Source: Ooceraea biroi (Eukaryota > Arthropoda > Insecta > Hymenoptera > Formicidae). From it: a stretch of DNA of 64,000 bases. Both the position numbers and the translations under genes were made by a program. A model generated the notes under the pieces. The model worked only from the letters and a program-made list of their open reading frames with translations. It was not told the DNA's origin and searched no databases. Location: contig NC_039512.1 of NCBI RefSeq assembly GCF_003672135.1, forward strand, positions 1,086,874-1,150,873, read 5' to 3'. Positions 37,621-52,500 of the stretch are shown in pieces; position 1 is the stretch's first letter; every line of letters starts with the position of its first letter.

Positions 37621-37640
37621 GCGATCGCGATCGCGATCGC
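37621..37640. repeat. (GCGATC)n self-complementary tandem
   Basis: Three units plus two bases; each junction contains the palindrome GCGATCGC. Confidence 0.85.
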
Positions 37641-38574
37641 CTCGCCCGCGATTGATTCCGTAGCTCGGTGATCTATGGATCGACGATCGACGGATGGCTT
37701 CGACCGATCGGTTAAGCACCGCCCGGGAAATGTCAATCAGGCTGTGATTGTCCAAAACGAGAAGCGAGCGCGACGTCAGACAGGATGATGATGTCGCCAA
37801 CGACGGTCCTCTTTATGTTTCGATGTAGCTCCGATAATACGATACGATACGATATATAAGAAGGATGCGCTTTTTCATTTCTGGAAATAGAAAAAAGTAA
37901 AAGAAAAGTAAAAAAAATTGAGAAAGAGAGAGGATAGGAAGAAGAGAGGAGCGAGATAACTAAAGAGAGTGATAGATATAGTCACATTGCATAAAACACT
38001 CGTCTTAGAAACGCTTCATCTATTCCTGAGCCGCGCGAAAGGATGTAAGAAAGTTTCTTTTTATTATATTTGTGTGACTGTCTTTCGAACGTAACGAGTT
38101 GAGTTTGGAACGAATCGGGATGATTTACGTGCAATGATTTAACTAATCCGCTTTGCGTTTAATTCGCGTATTGGCCGGCATTTTAATGATGAGGCCAGAT
38201 CTCGGACGTAGAATAGGGACGCATTTTCCGGGAGGAAAGAAATCGCGCTGCCGGGTGCAGGTTCGATGTACGCCTGTCGATCAATCGTGTATGCGTGTTC
38301 ATGCGGAATTCCTGTGACTGAAATAGACAAAACATTGAACATTTCGCGCGCGATGCCCGGTCGGATGCGCAGAGCGTCGCAGGGCGATTTGTACGAACAT
38401 TCGCAGAAGAAAGCCAGAGAAAGGGAAGGGGAAGAGAGGGAGAGGGATAGAGGATGAAGCAAATCGAATATATAAAATACGCTAGGGTAGGTGATAAGGT
38501 AGGCGAGCGATGGAGCGGAGAGATAAACTCTGATCTAGTGGAAATAATCAACCAAAACGTACCAACAACTGACA

Positions 38575-38762
38575 CATATAAATATAAATTATATATATAT
38601 ATATACATATATAAATATATAAATACACGAATTATATTGAGAGAAGAGGAAGTATATATATAAATACATATAAATATAAATATTATAAATACGAAATATA
38701 ATATATATATTATATATATATATAATTATATATATATATATATACATATGCGTATACGCATA
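38575..38762. repeat. TA-rich low-complexity block
   Basis: Nearly pure A/T with (TA)n runs, in the presumed bru3 3' UTR. A similar block is at 39011-39060. Confidence 0.85.
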
Positions 38763-41700
38763 CACACCCCCCACGTACGTGACGTGTATACATGCGTATA
38801 TACGTATCGATTGAAAGGAATTAGAGACTTAGTAAATTATTCTAGTTTTTAGCTAAATCACAACATCTAATAAATTATTACGCGGAGACACATGCGGAGG
38901 GGAACGGGAAAAGAGCGGGTTTAGTGAGACGCGAAAATTGCTTGGCCTGGCGCGACGTGTCGCGCTGCCACGCGGCTAGTTTACGTTTATATATTGCATT
39001 ATATACACAACACATATACATATATATATATAAATAGATATATATATATATATACATATTGTACCTACGTTTTTTGGACGAGCAGATCTTCTCGTTTTAC
39101 AATCCGCTCCGCGATTTTGTTGCTCGTCCGAGCGTGCAAACGCGCGCACAGTGCACACGCTCACGCGACACACGTGCGCAATTAACGAACACCCAGTGTA
39201 TGTAGCTCGCGCACGTGCGCACGTGTAATCGCGCGTGCACACGCGTGTACGTACGAGGCTAATTATACGACGAAGAGAGAAGCGCTTGAAAGGTCTTGCT
39301 ATAGTTACCGACGAATAATATGATATAATATTTCATATATACATACGCATGTATGTATACATGAAATATATATACATGCATACATATAATGATACAAACC
39401 AAATAACGTTAAAAATGGCAAAGATGAAGGAATAATAACGATAACCATTATTTATGGTACGTATATATAACTTATACACTATGATAACGTAAACATACGC
39501 ATATATTCTTGTCATTTTTAGAGGGTTAAATTTATATAATATATATATTATACGAGAAAAGGGGAAGCTATTAACGACGTCGGGCGTAGTTGACTTAACG
39601 ACAGGAGACTCGCGGATAGGATGTGCGAAAGTTCATTGTGATATTATCAGCAAGACCGTAGATAAACCTTTGCCACGTCATACACTCCAACTCGTGCACG
39701 AATACAAACTGGAAGCGAGCAACCGCGGACTCATTAATCATTCATAAATTTCTTTCAAAATTCTCGATCCAACGTTTTTTTAAAAGAAAAGGGAGGAACG
39801 CGGAGCAACAGAGATAATAAGAGACTCTAAAATTATTCTATTATTATTCGATTACAAAATATATTCTAAATGTCATGTTAGAAATCATTTTAGCGCGCAC
39901 GTTTCCTGCAATGGCACGTCATTGAATTCGCCGGGAATTAAAGATCCTCGCCAATTGATCTCAAGAATTATCGAGACTGAAATTTTAGTTGAAACGCGAT
40001 GCAGTGCGGAGATGTCGCACCGGCTAAGCGACACTCGTGCGATTCCGTTCTCGTGAATTCGGCTGCTTCAGTCGGATCTAACGGACGATCGCCGTTGGAG
40101 GCCGCATATGCGCGTACACGGTGGTGTCTGTCAACCCGCGTGTACAATCAAGCGCGTGTAAATTAGAAAGCGCGACTGACACACGTGTCGGTCCGTGTCC
40201 AACTATCTCGCATACTCGCAGGATGTGTCCGCTACAGGATACGTCCACCCGAGCGGACATCTCGCTCATCACGGATGAACGTCGCAGCTCGGTGGTACAC
40301 GTGCACGGGTACATGTGACTCACGTGCGCCGAATACGATTACGAGAGATGAATGGATCGGTTCGGATCAGAACGGATTAAACAGACACTCGTCTACGATT
40401 CTCCTTGTCCGCGGACAGGTACATACGTAGATCGATTCGGACGTTTTCCGTCCCCACGGGTAATTCTCCATCGAGGCCGTGATCATACGGGATTGACGCA
40501 GGCTCGCCCTCAGATAGCGCCCTCCGACTCGCCGCCTTTCCTTTCAGCTGGACTCGCGTTCTCCGGTTAACACCGTAACGTCTCGCGCGATCGGCAAGGG
40601 AGACGCGCGGATATTCAGCCGACGGGGGGACGGAATCACCGGAGAAAACGACGAATCGAGATGCATTATTTGTCGCGCATCGATTTTCGATATCGGCGAG
40701 GCCATCCGAGCTCTGTCGGATGCTCCTTGCCGCGCGAATGTCTCGCATGAGCGCAGTAGATCGCGTCCAGTTTCGACTCTCCCGTGGAATTATTCGCACG
40801 TGCACCCCGTTCCCGTGGGACGCGCGGAATAAGATTACCCACGAGCGACGAAGTCCTCGCTTGAAAGGAATGCGCGGGGAGCAGCGCAGGTCGCAGAGCG
40901 GACGCCCGAAAGTAGAGATTGTGAAGAAAAGTGGTGCCAGATCGCTAACATGAATGACATGCACACACACGCACGACCACTGCATACATGCATACACATA
41001 TATGTGCATGGCGTACCATTGCGAGCGACACTCCTGAAATCAGTGACATGCCCATACACACATTCACATACATACACACGTTATACACGCAATGAGCACA
41101 CGTATACTGGGAAGATGCTTCTATGCAAGCACCAATTGATAATATCACTACGATCTAAGCTTTTTAAAGTCTAACAGTACTAATAGCGAATATCAAGGAA
41201 CACAACCTACTCTAATAAATACCGTATAATGATTAACGATAGAATACATATAAATATAAATAATATACATATATAAATATATAAATACGAAGGTAACGAC
41301 GATTGTAAACAAACCAAAAAAATACAACTATTTTATCCAAACAAAGTTTTTGCTACAACTGAAGTAGTGTGCATCTTGCTATGAAATAAATGAGACTTAA
41401 GAGGGATTGAAAGGAAAAAAAAAAAGAGATATTCTTAGCTCTAAGAAGAAAATAATAATATGATAATAGTAATCCGTGAGGATCAGCTTTGAATTTATTT
41501 TTACATGACGTGATTGTAATGCTGAAACGAATTCGATGCTCGCGATTAATGTTCCGAATTTTGGGAAGTGACGTGCTCGCGCGAAGTCCCAGGCGTCAGG
41601 ATGCGCGTCTGCGTCCGGGGATCGAGTTCGCGATGATCTCCGTGCCGATGTTCGAGGGACGTCCGGTTCACCGCTTGTAAATCCATTTGCATCCGCAGGG

Positions 41701-43016
41701 AGATATCATCGTCGCGAGTCCGCACCACCGTCCGTCGACGTGCGACGTAATCCGCGTAACTCAATTCAAGACGAGAACTGTCCGTCACGGGGAACCGGCT
41801 GTTGTCAAAGGAAGATCGATATTTCAGGCAACGTGAGGGGGTATACGTGCATTTATCGTCGATGCAAGCGAAGAGATTCTCGTGGTTCCTCAATTTGCAA
41901 GCGAGTGAGGCGAAATTTCGATCCGAGACACGCGATGAAACGTAAGAACGAGATATGCAACGAAGCAGAGAGTATAGCGTACGTACAATAAGATAATAAT
42001 CGCAAGGGATATCCGATTAGGATTATTAGCAAGCATGAAACGAACAGGCAATTACTCTGTCAAACCGATACCGTAATACGTATGTAAATAGCGTAAACAG
42101 ATATGTACATTGTTACGTGTATGTCATATTAAAGCATCCTTTGGTCGCATCTTCTCATACTTGCTACGCGTGTATCTCGTTCATATAATTCACCGTTGGC
42201 TCGAGATCGTTGGATCACGCCGTGGAGTCGCGAATTCGATCGATCAGTCGGGCGTCGCTGTCAAGAACGTCCGTCGATCTCGCGCCGCGACCTCGGCAGC
42301 GATCTGCGACGACGAGGGTGCGATCGGATCCGCTTTTACGCGCTGTTTCCTAATTTATCGCAGCGAGCCTCTTGCCAAAGCAGCGGGGAGAGCCGCGCTT
42401 CGTCGGGGTAGCCGATCGTCGCTGATACGCGCGCGAGGGGACACGCTAAAGAAAGACGAGAACTCCACGCTCTCTCTCTTTCTCTCTCTCCCTCTCTCTC
42501 GTTCTCCCCGGGAGAAGGGAACGAACATCGGACACACCAGCAGCACCCGCCACCGCACTCACACGAAGAACAGCCAAAAACCTATCAACCCTCACGACAC
42601 CGCTACGCCGCGCTGTTACCAAGTCCCAATTAGACGTAGAACGTAAATTGGAATCAAGTCACGCGCGCCGCGACGCGATCCGGTAGCCGTGGTGTCGGTG
42701 ATACTAGGAAACAGGGTATGTTTTTTGCAATTATTTGCGTAACTTGTAAAAAATGAAGTTAACGAGAAGTAAACACATGTTCACGTACACGCGAGGCATA
42801 GACACTATATACCATACCACACAAGCACACGTACACGCAGATTCACAGCGCGTACACCGGCCGGTATTGTACACGCGCCAATCCACGGGAAAATCCACAC
42901 ACTAATACCAGTCGCGCTAATACTTATTGTTAGTGAGACACGAGGCGCGAGCGAGGCTGTAACACTTAAAAACTAAGGCCACTGATCATATTACTTCTTA
43001 TAAATATACGAGTAAA

Positions 43017-43046
43017 TTAAACTAAACTAAACTAAACTAAATTAAA
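43017..43046 (+). repeat. (ACTAA)n pentanucleotide repeat
   Basis: Four perfect units at 43021-43040 with diverged flanking units. Confidence 0.85.
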
Positions 43047-46000
43047 TGTGTGTCGTCGTAGACCTTGAGCGCGAACGTTAGAGACTCGTCGCGGATTCGG
43101 GAGCGGCTTTTCATCGTCATCGGTTTAGGAACGGAGCCGATTTGGCGGGCTATCCTTGTATCGCGTATTGCTGACGGGGGCTTTTGATTTCCTTATCCTC
43201 GCGAGAGGCGTTCTCGCCGGGTCTTCCCGTTCCACGCGACTCGACGAGATGCGTCCGTTCGGATCTGATCGAACGCTGCAGCGAGACGCCGTAAGACGCG
43301 AAAATTCGGCGAGAAACGCGTCGCGTTCTCCACCGAGTGAGCACAACCACACTCGTTCTTCCTTCCCTTGTCTCGCATCACTCTCTTTCTCTTTCTGTCT
43401 TTCTCTCTTCTGGCCATCCGCCATTCCCTGTCCACTTCGCTTCGACGTCGCGATCGCTTCCTCGTCATCCCCCCACAGTACGCGCGTTAAAAAGGGAGGA
43501 TGCGAAGCAGCCAGCGGGTGCAGACGAGCCGCGACGACAACGTCGCGACTGCTAATTAATAACTCGCCGCTCGATGTTCAGAGCGATCGATGTCAATTCC
43601 TTCAGGTACGCTTACGCGTTATTACACGCCGCGAGCGACTGATATTCCGGCGCACTTTTGTCTCTATTCTTTCCTCTCTTCCCTTTCTTCTTACTTTGTA
43701 CACGCGTAACGAGACGTAACGCGTGTTCTCGCGAGAGATCCCCGAGATCGCCACGGTGTTATCCCGTGTGCTTCTCCACCCGGCCACACTTCGATCGATT
43801 AATCCGGGACCAATCGTTCCTTCTCACCCCTCTCTTATCCCCCGAAGAGCAGTGCGTTCCCCTAGTTATGCGGCACGCGCGAGCAATCAGTTTAGACGCG
43901 AATATACGGATTATAGCGAAGTATATATTTCCCGCGAAAACCACGGTTTCCTTCCTCTCACCCTCGCTTTTTCCCCTTCCCCACCCCCTTCGGAACACGA
44001 GCCTAGTCTTGGACCAACGATGACGCGCGGGAGAACCGAGCTTTCCCGCGGCGCGCTTGTGACGCGAGGGACGGGGAGGCGCGCAACTCTATATCTCATA
44101 GAATATTAGAAACTTCACGTGTATATCGAGCTTAACGTTAGTGCGCTGAAATTCTTTGTAATGCGCGAGGCTCTCGATTCTCAAAGGGTCTTTTCTTTCG
44201 TACGGCGAAGCTAAGAACACGCACTCGCGACTGCATTCGTCAAACGAGCGCGCGGACGGAATCCAGCGGTTAATTGACGTTGCTGTCGTTGAGAGAAAAA
44301 AAAGCAGAGGAGGAGAATAATGTGACTTTGGGCCCCTTTCCAGCCCATTCCTCGCGTTTGCAGGGCGATCGGGAGTTTTCTTCTTCTTCTACGAGTTCCG
44401 ATCTGATGTTCTTAAAGTGCATACTCTATTCCGCTCAATGCTTGCTTCTATAATGCTTTTACAACGATACCTACAGACGCATACGTGTGCACGCACGCAG
44501 AAAGCTGCTGCTTCATTCGTTTCTATCTATTTTGCTGAACTTTCTTAAGGAAATTGAGACAATAGCATATATGGTGAAGCACGCGAAAGAAAGCAGTATT
44601 ACATTCTTGGATTTATATTCATTTGCAGGATCGATATAGCATTCAATATCAAGGATCTCTGATATCCTACCACTCGGGTGCTTACATTCTTCTTAAAGAC
44701 AATACGTTTAAAACACATAAGTTCCAAGAGAGAGATTTACAGAGGAAACTACTGAAACCCGTTAATGACTTTTCCAGTTGCTCGCCTGCGAGACTTCTCC
44801 GTGTGTCTTGACGTATTTGTATGTGTGTGTGTGCAAGCCCTTCGATTATTTCCGAGCTTTATTCTCGCCGTACACACCTGAATTGAGTACTCGTGAGTTT
44901 CAAAGCATCGCGATCGAGACATCGTCAATACCTTTCAGACGCAGATACGCGCGACAAGCTAATGACGTCCTGAAGTACATGAGCGTTAGAACGAAGCGTA
45001 ACACGATCAGGAACAACGATTTGTGACGTCAAAATCGGAGGAATGAGTTCTCTCCTTTCTATTTATTTCTCGCATTTTTTTATTTTTCCCGATGCGGAAA
45101 GAAATTTATCAAAATCGCTCGCAGAGAAAAAATAATAAGTTATTTATTTATCCCTAAAAATATAAAATAATAAATTATATATTTAATTATTCTAAGTTTT
45201 ATCAAATTGTGCAATACTTGATAAATGCAAAAAGTGGAAATGATTACGATGTTACTTTATTCATAACATTAGTCCACGATTCTAGTCGGAAAATGTATAA
45301 CTATATTTAAATCTTTTATTTTCACATCTGATTTTAATAAAATCAGAGATAATCAGAGATGCCTAGCTGCGTCACAAATCGATTGTAAGAAATCGTTATC
45401 TAGATTTTGCGATAAGAGGTATACGTATAGAAACGCGTATCAAGAGAAAGAAACCACGAATGTTAGAGCGAGGAACGCGTAAATAAATAAGAACGCAAGA
45501 ATGGGGCTTGCAGTGCAGTAGCTCTTACGAGACGGTGAATAGTGATTTGAGAAGATTTCGCATATAGCATAGTTTTATATAGCGAGCCACTTTAAGCGTA
45601 TAAGAGAAATTGGATATACACATATAACGATTATATTATGATTATCGCTAACGCGTAACTTATTAAGAATAAATGCACTATAATCGCCTGTCACGAGGGC
45701 AGAATTTACACATGCAGACACACAAGTCACAGCGCTAAAAGCGGCACTTTACATACATATACATCATACATATATGTATATTGCGAGCGCATGCATATAT
45801 ATAGTACATGTATATATGCATGCAAACAAATAGCACTTTAGTGAAATATGCGCTAGTGGAGAGGATACGATGAGAGGCAAGCGGAATAGTCGAGACAGCG
45901 CGGAAACGCTCTGAGATAAGAAGCAAGTGGGTGTGCGTGTATGCGACGAATGCGTGTTTCTCAGGATGAACGTGAGCGCAGCGGAGAACATGATAGTGAG

Positions 46001-46120
46001 CGAGAGACACGACATTAAGGGACATTACTTGCAGACAGAACATATTTTAAATAATTAATCGCCAAAAGACAAGTTTTTAACTCTAATCTCGTAGCGCGTA
46101 AGGTCAAGATAATTTAACAT

Positions 46121-46215
46121 ATACATATATATATATAAATATACATATATACATGTATAATATATATATACATATATATATGTATATTATACATATTATA
46201 CATATACATATATAA
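46121..46215. repeat. TA-rich low-complexity block
   Basis: ATATAC and TATATA repeats with internal palindromes. Confidence 0.8.
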
Positions 46216-49200
46216 ATAATATAATGATTGAAAGTCGAATCTAAAATTAAATATAAATCTCGAGAGCACGCGGGAGGGCATATATAAAAATACTTGCCGA
46301 TTTGGCCACGTGCAGATAAAAAACAAAGCACTCGAGTTACGACGGATCTCAAAGGAGAAAGCGAATCGAGGAATCGGGGGACGCGAGTGTAAAAGCCTCG
46401 TCGCGCTCGAGAGCCGGCTGTCCCGAAAATTCCCGTCAACTGATACGTGTAAGGCCCTACGATTCGGATATTCGTTTAGCGTCCTAATTCTAAAACCTTT
46501 GTGCAATCCCATAACGTGCGCGTCGCGTTCGCACTACCATCGTACGCGACGATCATTGCATACGCACGCGGCATACGTAGACCGGAAATCCAGTGGACGT
46601 TAACGCGTAATATTGAGAAGAGGAAACTGACACTCTCGGGGAACGCTTATTAATCAGTTAATGTATTTTTTTTTATAATTTTGAACGAGAGTAGAAGATT
46701 CAATTCGCGGTTGAGACACTCTCAGATGCCGCTTACGCATCCACCGGATGTCCGTTGCTACACGCGGATGAACGGAGAATATAAGAATAAGAGAATCGGC
46801 AATCGCTTGTAGGAGATTGCGTCGTATCACGGACAAAGATATCCGGAATCGAGATATCGAGATGTCGGGAAGAGCGAACGTTTTTTCTAGCGCGCTTGGA
46901 TTATAACTACGGATAACGATAAGGATAACGTTTAGTTATCGGGGGTGATTCGCCCCCGGGTTATGCCAATGACACTTAGGTAGCCTGCGAGAGTAGAAAC
47001 GCCTCGTATTTCTATTCGTTCTTGATGAGCCGCGCGAGATTGTTCGACAGGGGCTCGTTGACCAGCACGAGCAACTCAGTTCCGCTTTTCGTTCGAGGCC
47101 TCGTTCCGATTAGCGCGAGGGTGAGAACAATTGTGCCAACATCGATTCTTCCAAATTACGTCGCCGCTCCGAGCACACGGCGCCGTGCGCAAACAGTGAG
47201 ATAAATTACGTCGCTACGTTGATCGATACTCTCTTGAAGCGTGACGAATACCCGAGGCGTTCTCGTATTTTCTCTCTCGGCACGATGCAACCACCACGCT
47301 CGTATCACTACGTGACCCATAGTCGAATTCCTCTAATTTTCATCATTTAATTACGCTCGTAATGATTTATCACATATCCGAGATATAATCACAATATGAT
47401 CATAATCAGAACGACGATTGATATTTTTTTCTCATCAAACTGACTCGAGGGGGTAAGGCTGGGAATGGAACCGGGCCAGGAATATCGTAGAAATTATAAT
47501 GCACCGCTTCGGCGCCTGCTCGGAGTGCAACAGTTGGCTAACAAGTGGCTCTTTTGCACGAGATGCCGGCGTGATAACGTGCGAGCGGCCGGAAGTGAAA
47601 TAAATCGCGAACACACCCTCGAGATGATACCGTGGCAGAAAATTTTCGATCGGTGATGTTTGCCGTGTCCATTTTGAAAATTCGGAGTTGATCGATCGTT
47701 AACGCAAAGCGTGGGAAAATCATGTACTGATATCGAGTAACGTTAGTCGTGATTAATAAAACTTTGTTTTTCCGAAAATTCTACTATCATCTGAAAGAGG
47801 ATGGCGATGTAGCGATCTTTCTTCGTGAAACTCACCCTGGCATAAAGGCGAGCTTACTTACTTCGTAACGAGTTCAAAATAAAATCCTCATACATGTAAC
47901 ATGAGGATAAATCTGTAAAATCAGATACACGTTACGTCAACTGTAACAATAAAACGAATCATGCTCTTTCAGACTCGACTGCGAGCGCGCTTCTTAAATT
48001 TCAGGAGAACGTCAGTTCCACTTTGACTTGGAAAAGGCAAATTATGTGAAGAAGACGCGTGAAATTTCATGTATGCGACGAGGGGTTGACGCGAAGGAGG
48101 ACGCGTTTTCTTACAAATAAAATTTTGCTTTCAATTTTCTTCTCGAGCGGCGCCGGTTCGCGGAGGGTGCCGGTGATTCAAACGCCCGCACATGACACGC
48201 ACACTCTCCACTCGTTGAAAAAGGATTTCCACGACCGATGCTGAAATATGCCGCGATCAACACTGTGATCCTACGATTTTAATGAATCATCTATCCACGC
48301 GAGAGAGAGAGCTGTCCGCGGATGATCTTGCCGCGTTACTTGATCGCACGATTACAGTGCCCTATCCAGTCCCTAAGGTATCTCTAGTCAAATCGAGAAC
48401 GTTTAGTGATCGTTAGTACAGTGATCGCGCGCTCGCGCGCGCAATTTATTTTTTTGTTTAATTTTATTATTTATATTCGGAGTCGTATTTATTATATCAG
48501 CTTATAGTTTCTCACATTTCTCGTAACGCGATGCGCTTTTGCCGTTTACTTGAGATATTATATATGTAATATATACTGTTACGAATACTATACTTGTTAA
48601 ACGCCTCGTGATGAGCAAACGAACGACAGTTGTCCGTGGCGAGTCGCCTGTTGTTGAAGACCGGAATCGTTTCAGACCCAGATTGTACCGTCCAGGCGAG
48701 AAGTAGTATTTCACGAGTATCACTGATTCGCTCCGCAAATGGTTTGTCTATCCACGTGCTCGCTCTTTCATTGAACGATCCCGTTACCAGAGTACCCATA
48801 AAACGCTTGCGCGTTACAATTGCCCATTTTATTTAAATCCCCGTTTCCGTTTTTTTTTATTATTTATTGATGACATTATATTAAATTCTATTTCAGAAAG
48901 TGAAAGCTCTTTCGTGCATTTTATTTTCGGCATTCTCCATTCATTTTCGATATTTTGATGGACGAGCCGTTTCCAGGACGAGCAGATAACGCGAGCAAAT
49001 TGTACAGCGATTCCTTGCGCGCGTTAGTCGTTTATCGTTGTTGACGGATTATGCCGCGTTCGACGACGACGACGACGATTCGGCAACGATTGGCTCGGCC
49101 AATTGTCGTTCATTGGGAGGCACATAAATTTATTCATAAAAACCACGACGGTGCGCGTGACGGTCCGCGCGCACCGCGAGACTGACTTTAAAACGTTCGC

Positions 49201-49393
49201 TTGCAGGAATTTCGGAAACAGTGCAATTATGACTTAAAGTCTGCGAATCTAGTCAGAATAGAGGGTGGACAGGGAGGAAGGGCACGCGGAAATTCTAATG
49301 ATCTCTAGTCAGGACAACGTCGTTTTTTGAGTCCGTTCGGGAGATGCGTCGATTATATCGGATATTGTAGACACGCCCGCGCGAGCGAACCTT

Positions 49394-49398
49394 ATAAT

Positions 49399-49444
<46 letters not shown>

Positions 49445-49540
49445 AGGTATATATCCTTATACAATTGTGCAAAGGAACGGCTAAAATATAAATATATATA
49501 TATACATATATATATATTTATATTTATATTATATATTTAT
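49394..49540. repeat. (TA)n microsatellite, two runs
   Basis: Runs at 49394-49442 and 49485-49540 flank a short unique segment. Confidence 0.85.
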
Positions 49541-52500
49541 CGTGCGGCGGTCGGTGTGAGGATAGGGCTCCGTCTTTTCCCGACGACAGGTCGGTACTTC
49601 ATCGCGACGGGACGTCGAAAGCGACGATTCACTGGCGATTCGGTATATCGCACGTTCCCTCTCGTTCTTCACCGTCAGCTGTATTTATAACGGAGAGAGG
49701 AGGCAGCAATCGCGTTATTATCCACGTGCTAATATCCTACGCGCTTTTGTACGCGGCATGTCCGATCGACGATGTCGAGCGTGGCGTTTCACTTGCGTTT
49801 CTCGGATTTGGATTTGCTTTCGACCGCCGTAGATCATTCTGAGGACGATCCGACTGCATCCCGTACTCGAGGCTAAAAATGTAGAATTTTTTAACTGTAC
49901 TTACGACTATATAATCTAACCTGTATATTTTTACATATTGAATATAGGGGAGCGAATTTTGGGGGTCGACGCGCGCGGGAGAAAAAAAGCCGCGGGTGAG
50001 AGTCGAGTATATATACGCGCGAAGGGAGACACGCGAAAAGCATGAAGGCGAATATACACACGTACACACATAGATACGGAGCTGATGTAAACCTGATAAA
50101 GATACGCGTAACTTATACATATACACACACACACGTACATGCACGCGCACTTGGGCGCGACACGACAAGTATCCTCGAGCCTTGAGGGAGGAAAGATATT
50201 ATACAGGTCATAAGAGATGAGATCAGTTTTATTGTTGATTTCGGCGTGGCATACAATAAAATTTTGTAATCGGTGGCTCCGGGGGATCGCGCTTTCGCGC
50301 CCGGGGCCCGAGAACGTTGCGTAGTATAATCAAACACCGATATACAATGCGAGTTTTTCCTCGACCACCGCGGGGGCGGCTCTCGGGGAGAGCGGGCGGC
50401 TAGGATCGCCGGGATTGTGTCGGACGCGATCGGGGTGAAAGAGCGCTTTCCTCCCCACGAGGATTGCCCATAACGTAAGCCGGATCTGAGGAAAGAGCGA
50501 GAGAATCATACCTCTTTCTCGAACTCTCGGCGATCCGGAGAACGCGCATCACGATAGCCGCCGCAGAGACGTGTCGGAGGAAGATATCTGTACATAGAAA
50601 ACTGCAACATGGCACAGGGTGTACGTACATGCCGGTGCACACGTAATGTCCTATATAGCAGAAGTACTAACTATGATAGAATGCATGAAAATAATAAGAT
50701 GTTCGCAGCAGGCCGGGCGCTTGATGATGGCGGAGAGCTTCGCCCCTTTTCCCCTTCATGACGAATCTCGCCCTCGCAGATATGAGCCCTCCGAATGCGA
50801 GAGAGACCGTCGCCCACAGTAATCGATAATTCGCTTAGATTGCTACGCTCGCACCGCGGCGACGACGACGAATCGGGACAAATGAATCGCGCGAAAGGCG
50901 ACATTGTAAGTCCGGAAATTGGAAAGGAATGGGAAGAAAGGAAGGAAGGAAGGACAGTGAGAGAAGTGGCGAGGGCATACGTGGGCTCGTTCTCGGATCA
51001 GTTCCACAAGTTGGATTTTTCGATCCCTGCCGTTTAATAAGAATAGCTCTTGCCAGCGACAATGCAGGGGATGTGCATTAATAGCGTTAACTGACTCCTT
51101 AGTTGAGACACTTTCATTTTTTAATTGTTTTCACGTTTCGACGAACGTAAAATTACGCATATACTATAAGATTCATGCAACCGCGTAGATTAGTTTCTCG
51201 TCTCGAATACGGTAACGTATTCCGCTGTAAAACAGCGCTTGTATGTGCGAAAAGGGATTCTTTTTAGTTAGCAATACCTCACGAAGGAAGGATTACAATA
51301 AACTATTTATTATGAGCGAAACAGTATTAACAATAGACGATAATGTGTTGTAAGCGAATGCGCAAAATTGACGGTTTGATCGATCGAATCGACGAGATGG
51401 TTGATTTATTGCTATTGGTAAGATTATTGTTTGATTATTATTGTATTATTATTATTATCGCTATTATTATACTGTGCCACCATCGCTGTTACTGCTGTAA
51501 CTGTAATATTACCACCGAATGGCGATTATTATAATTATTAGAATAAAACAGTTGATCGACTGGATCGGACGTAAAAATAAGCGGAAACGAAATTTCGAGA
51601 TAAAGTACGTGCGTGGATGGATGGAAAGGAGACAACTCCTCGTTTGTGAACGTTGACAGATACGATTCGGTTGCGAGCGTATGCCGAGAAGAGACCGATG
51701 CCACGGTATACGTAGATCAAAAAGTAATCGACGAAACGATTGAGCGCGAGTTGCGACGATTATTAGCATATCAGCGTGTTGAGCTTAGGAGGGAAGAGAC
51801 GCGCGGGACAATGAGAGACCACGCGTGATAATATTACCAGTAGTATGTGTGCGTTTTAACGAGCAAACGAGAGAGAGAGAAAGAGAGACCTTGAACGAAC
51901 GCTTGTATGATGATGGCTCACGGGTGTCTCGGCGAAACGAGAGATGAGTTGCACCGAGCGCGTCCCTCCATCAGTGCTAAAGTCAGAAAGAAGCTGTCGA
52001 CGCTGTTACATGTACATCTGAACGAATATGAATTCATCGCGCCGATGATCATCGGAAGCATGTTGCGATCATGTCGCATCATATTGTATGCAGCTGTGAG
52101 GAAAAAGGTCGCTGTAGAGTATATTAATGCAAGATCAGCAGCATCAATGTCAGACCAACACGTGATGAACACATGCATCCTTCACGAGATTCAATTATCG
52201 CGAGTATTTTCGAAGCCGCATCGATTCGCGATCGATGCGCGAAAACGAGCCCGCGGAATAATCGAATGCGAGGGCGCGACGTTACGCGCGCAACAGTGAA
52301 ATACATTCACGTAACATGGTATTTGCATATTAGGACACGTGTTGCTGTATCGGTGCTGTTATTGCTTTTCCATCGGAAAAACAGCGTCGATAGCGTCGAA
52401 CAACGTCGCGCACGTGCCGTGCAGATGAACATGTGCGTATGATGAAGTGTACTTTTGTAACAAGATGCAACAGAAACACTCGTTTCGACGGGATCTCCGC

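Noticed and set aside
42110..43719. Long + strand frames at 42110-42646 and 43156-43719
   Set aside because: GC-rich, low-complexity (Ser/Arg/Leu from CT repeats), no domain, no splice context, and equally open antisense frames.
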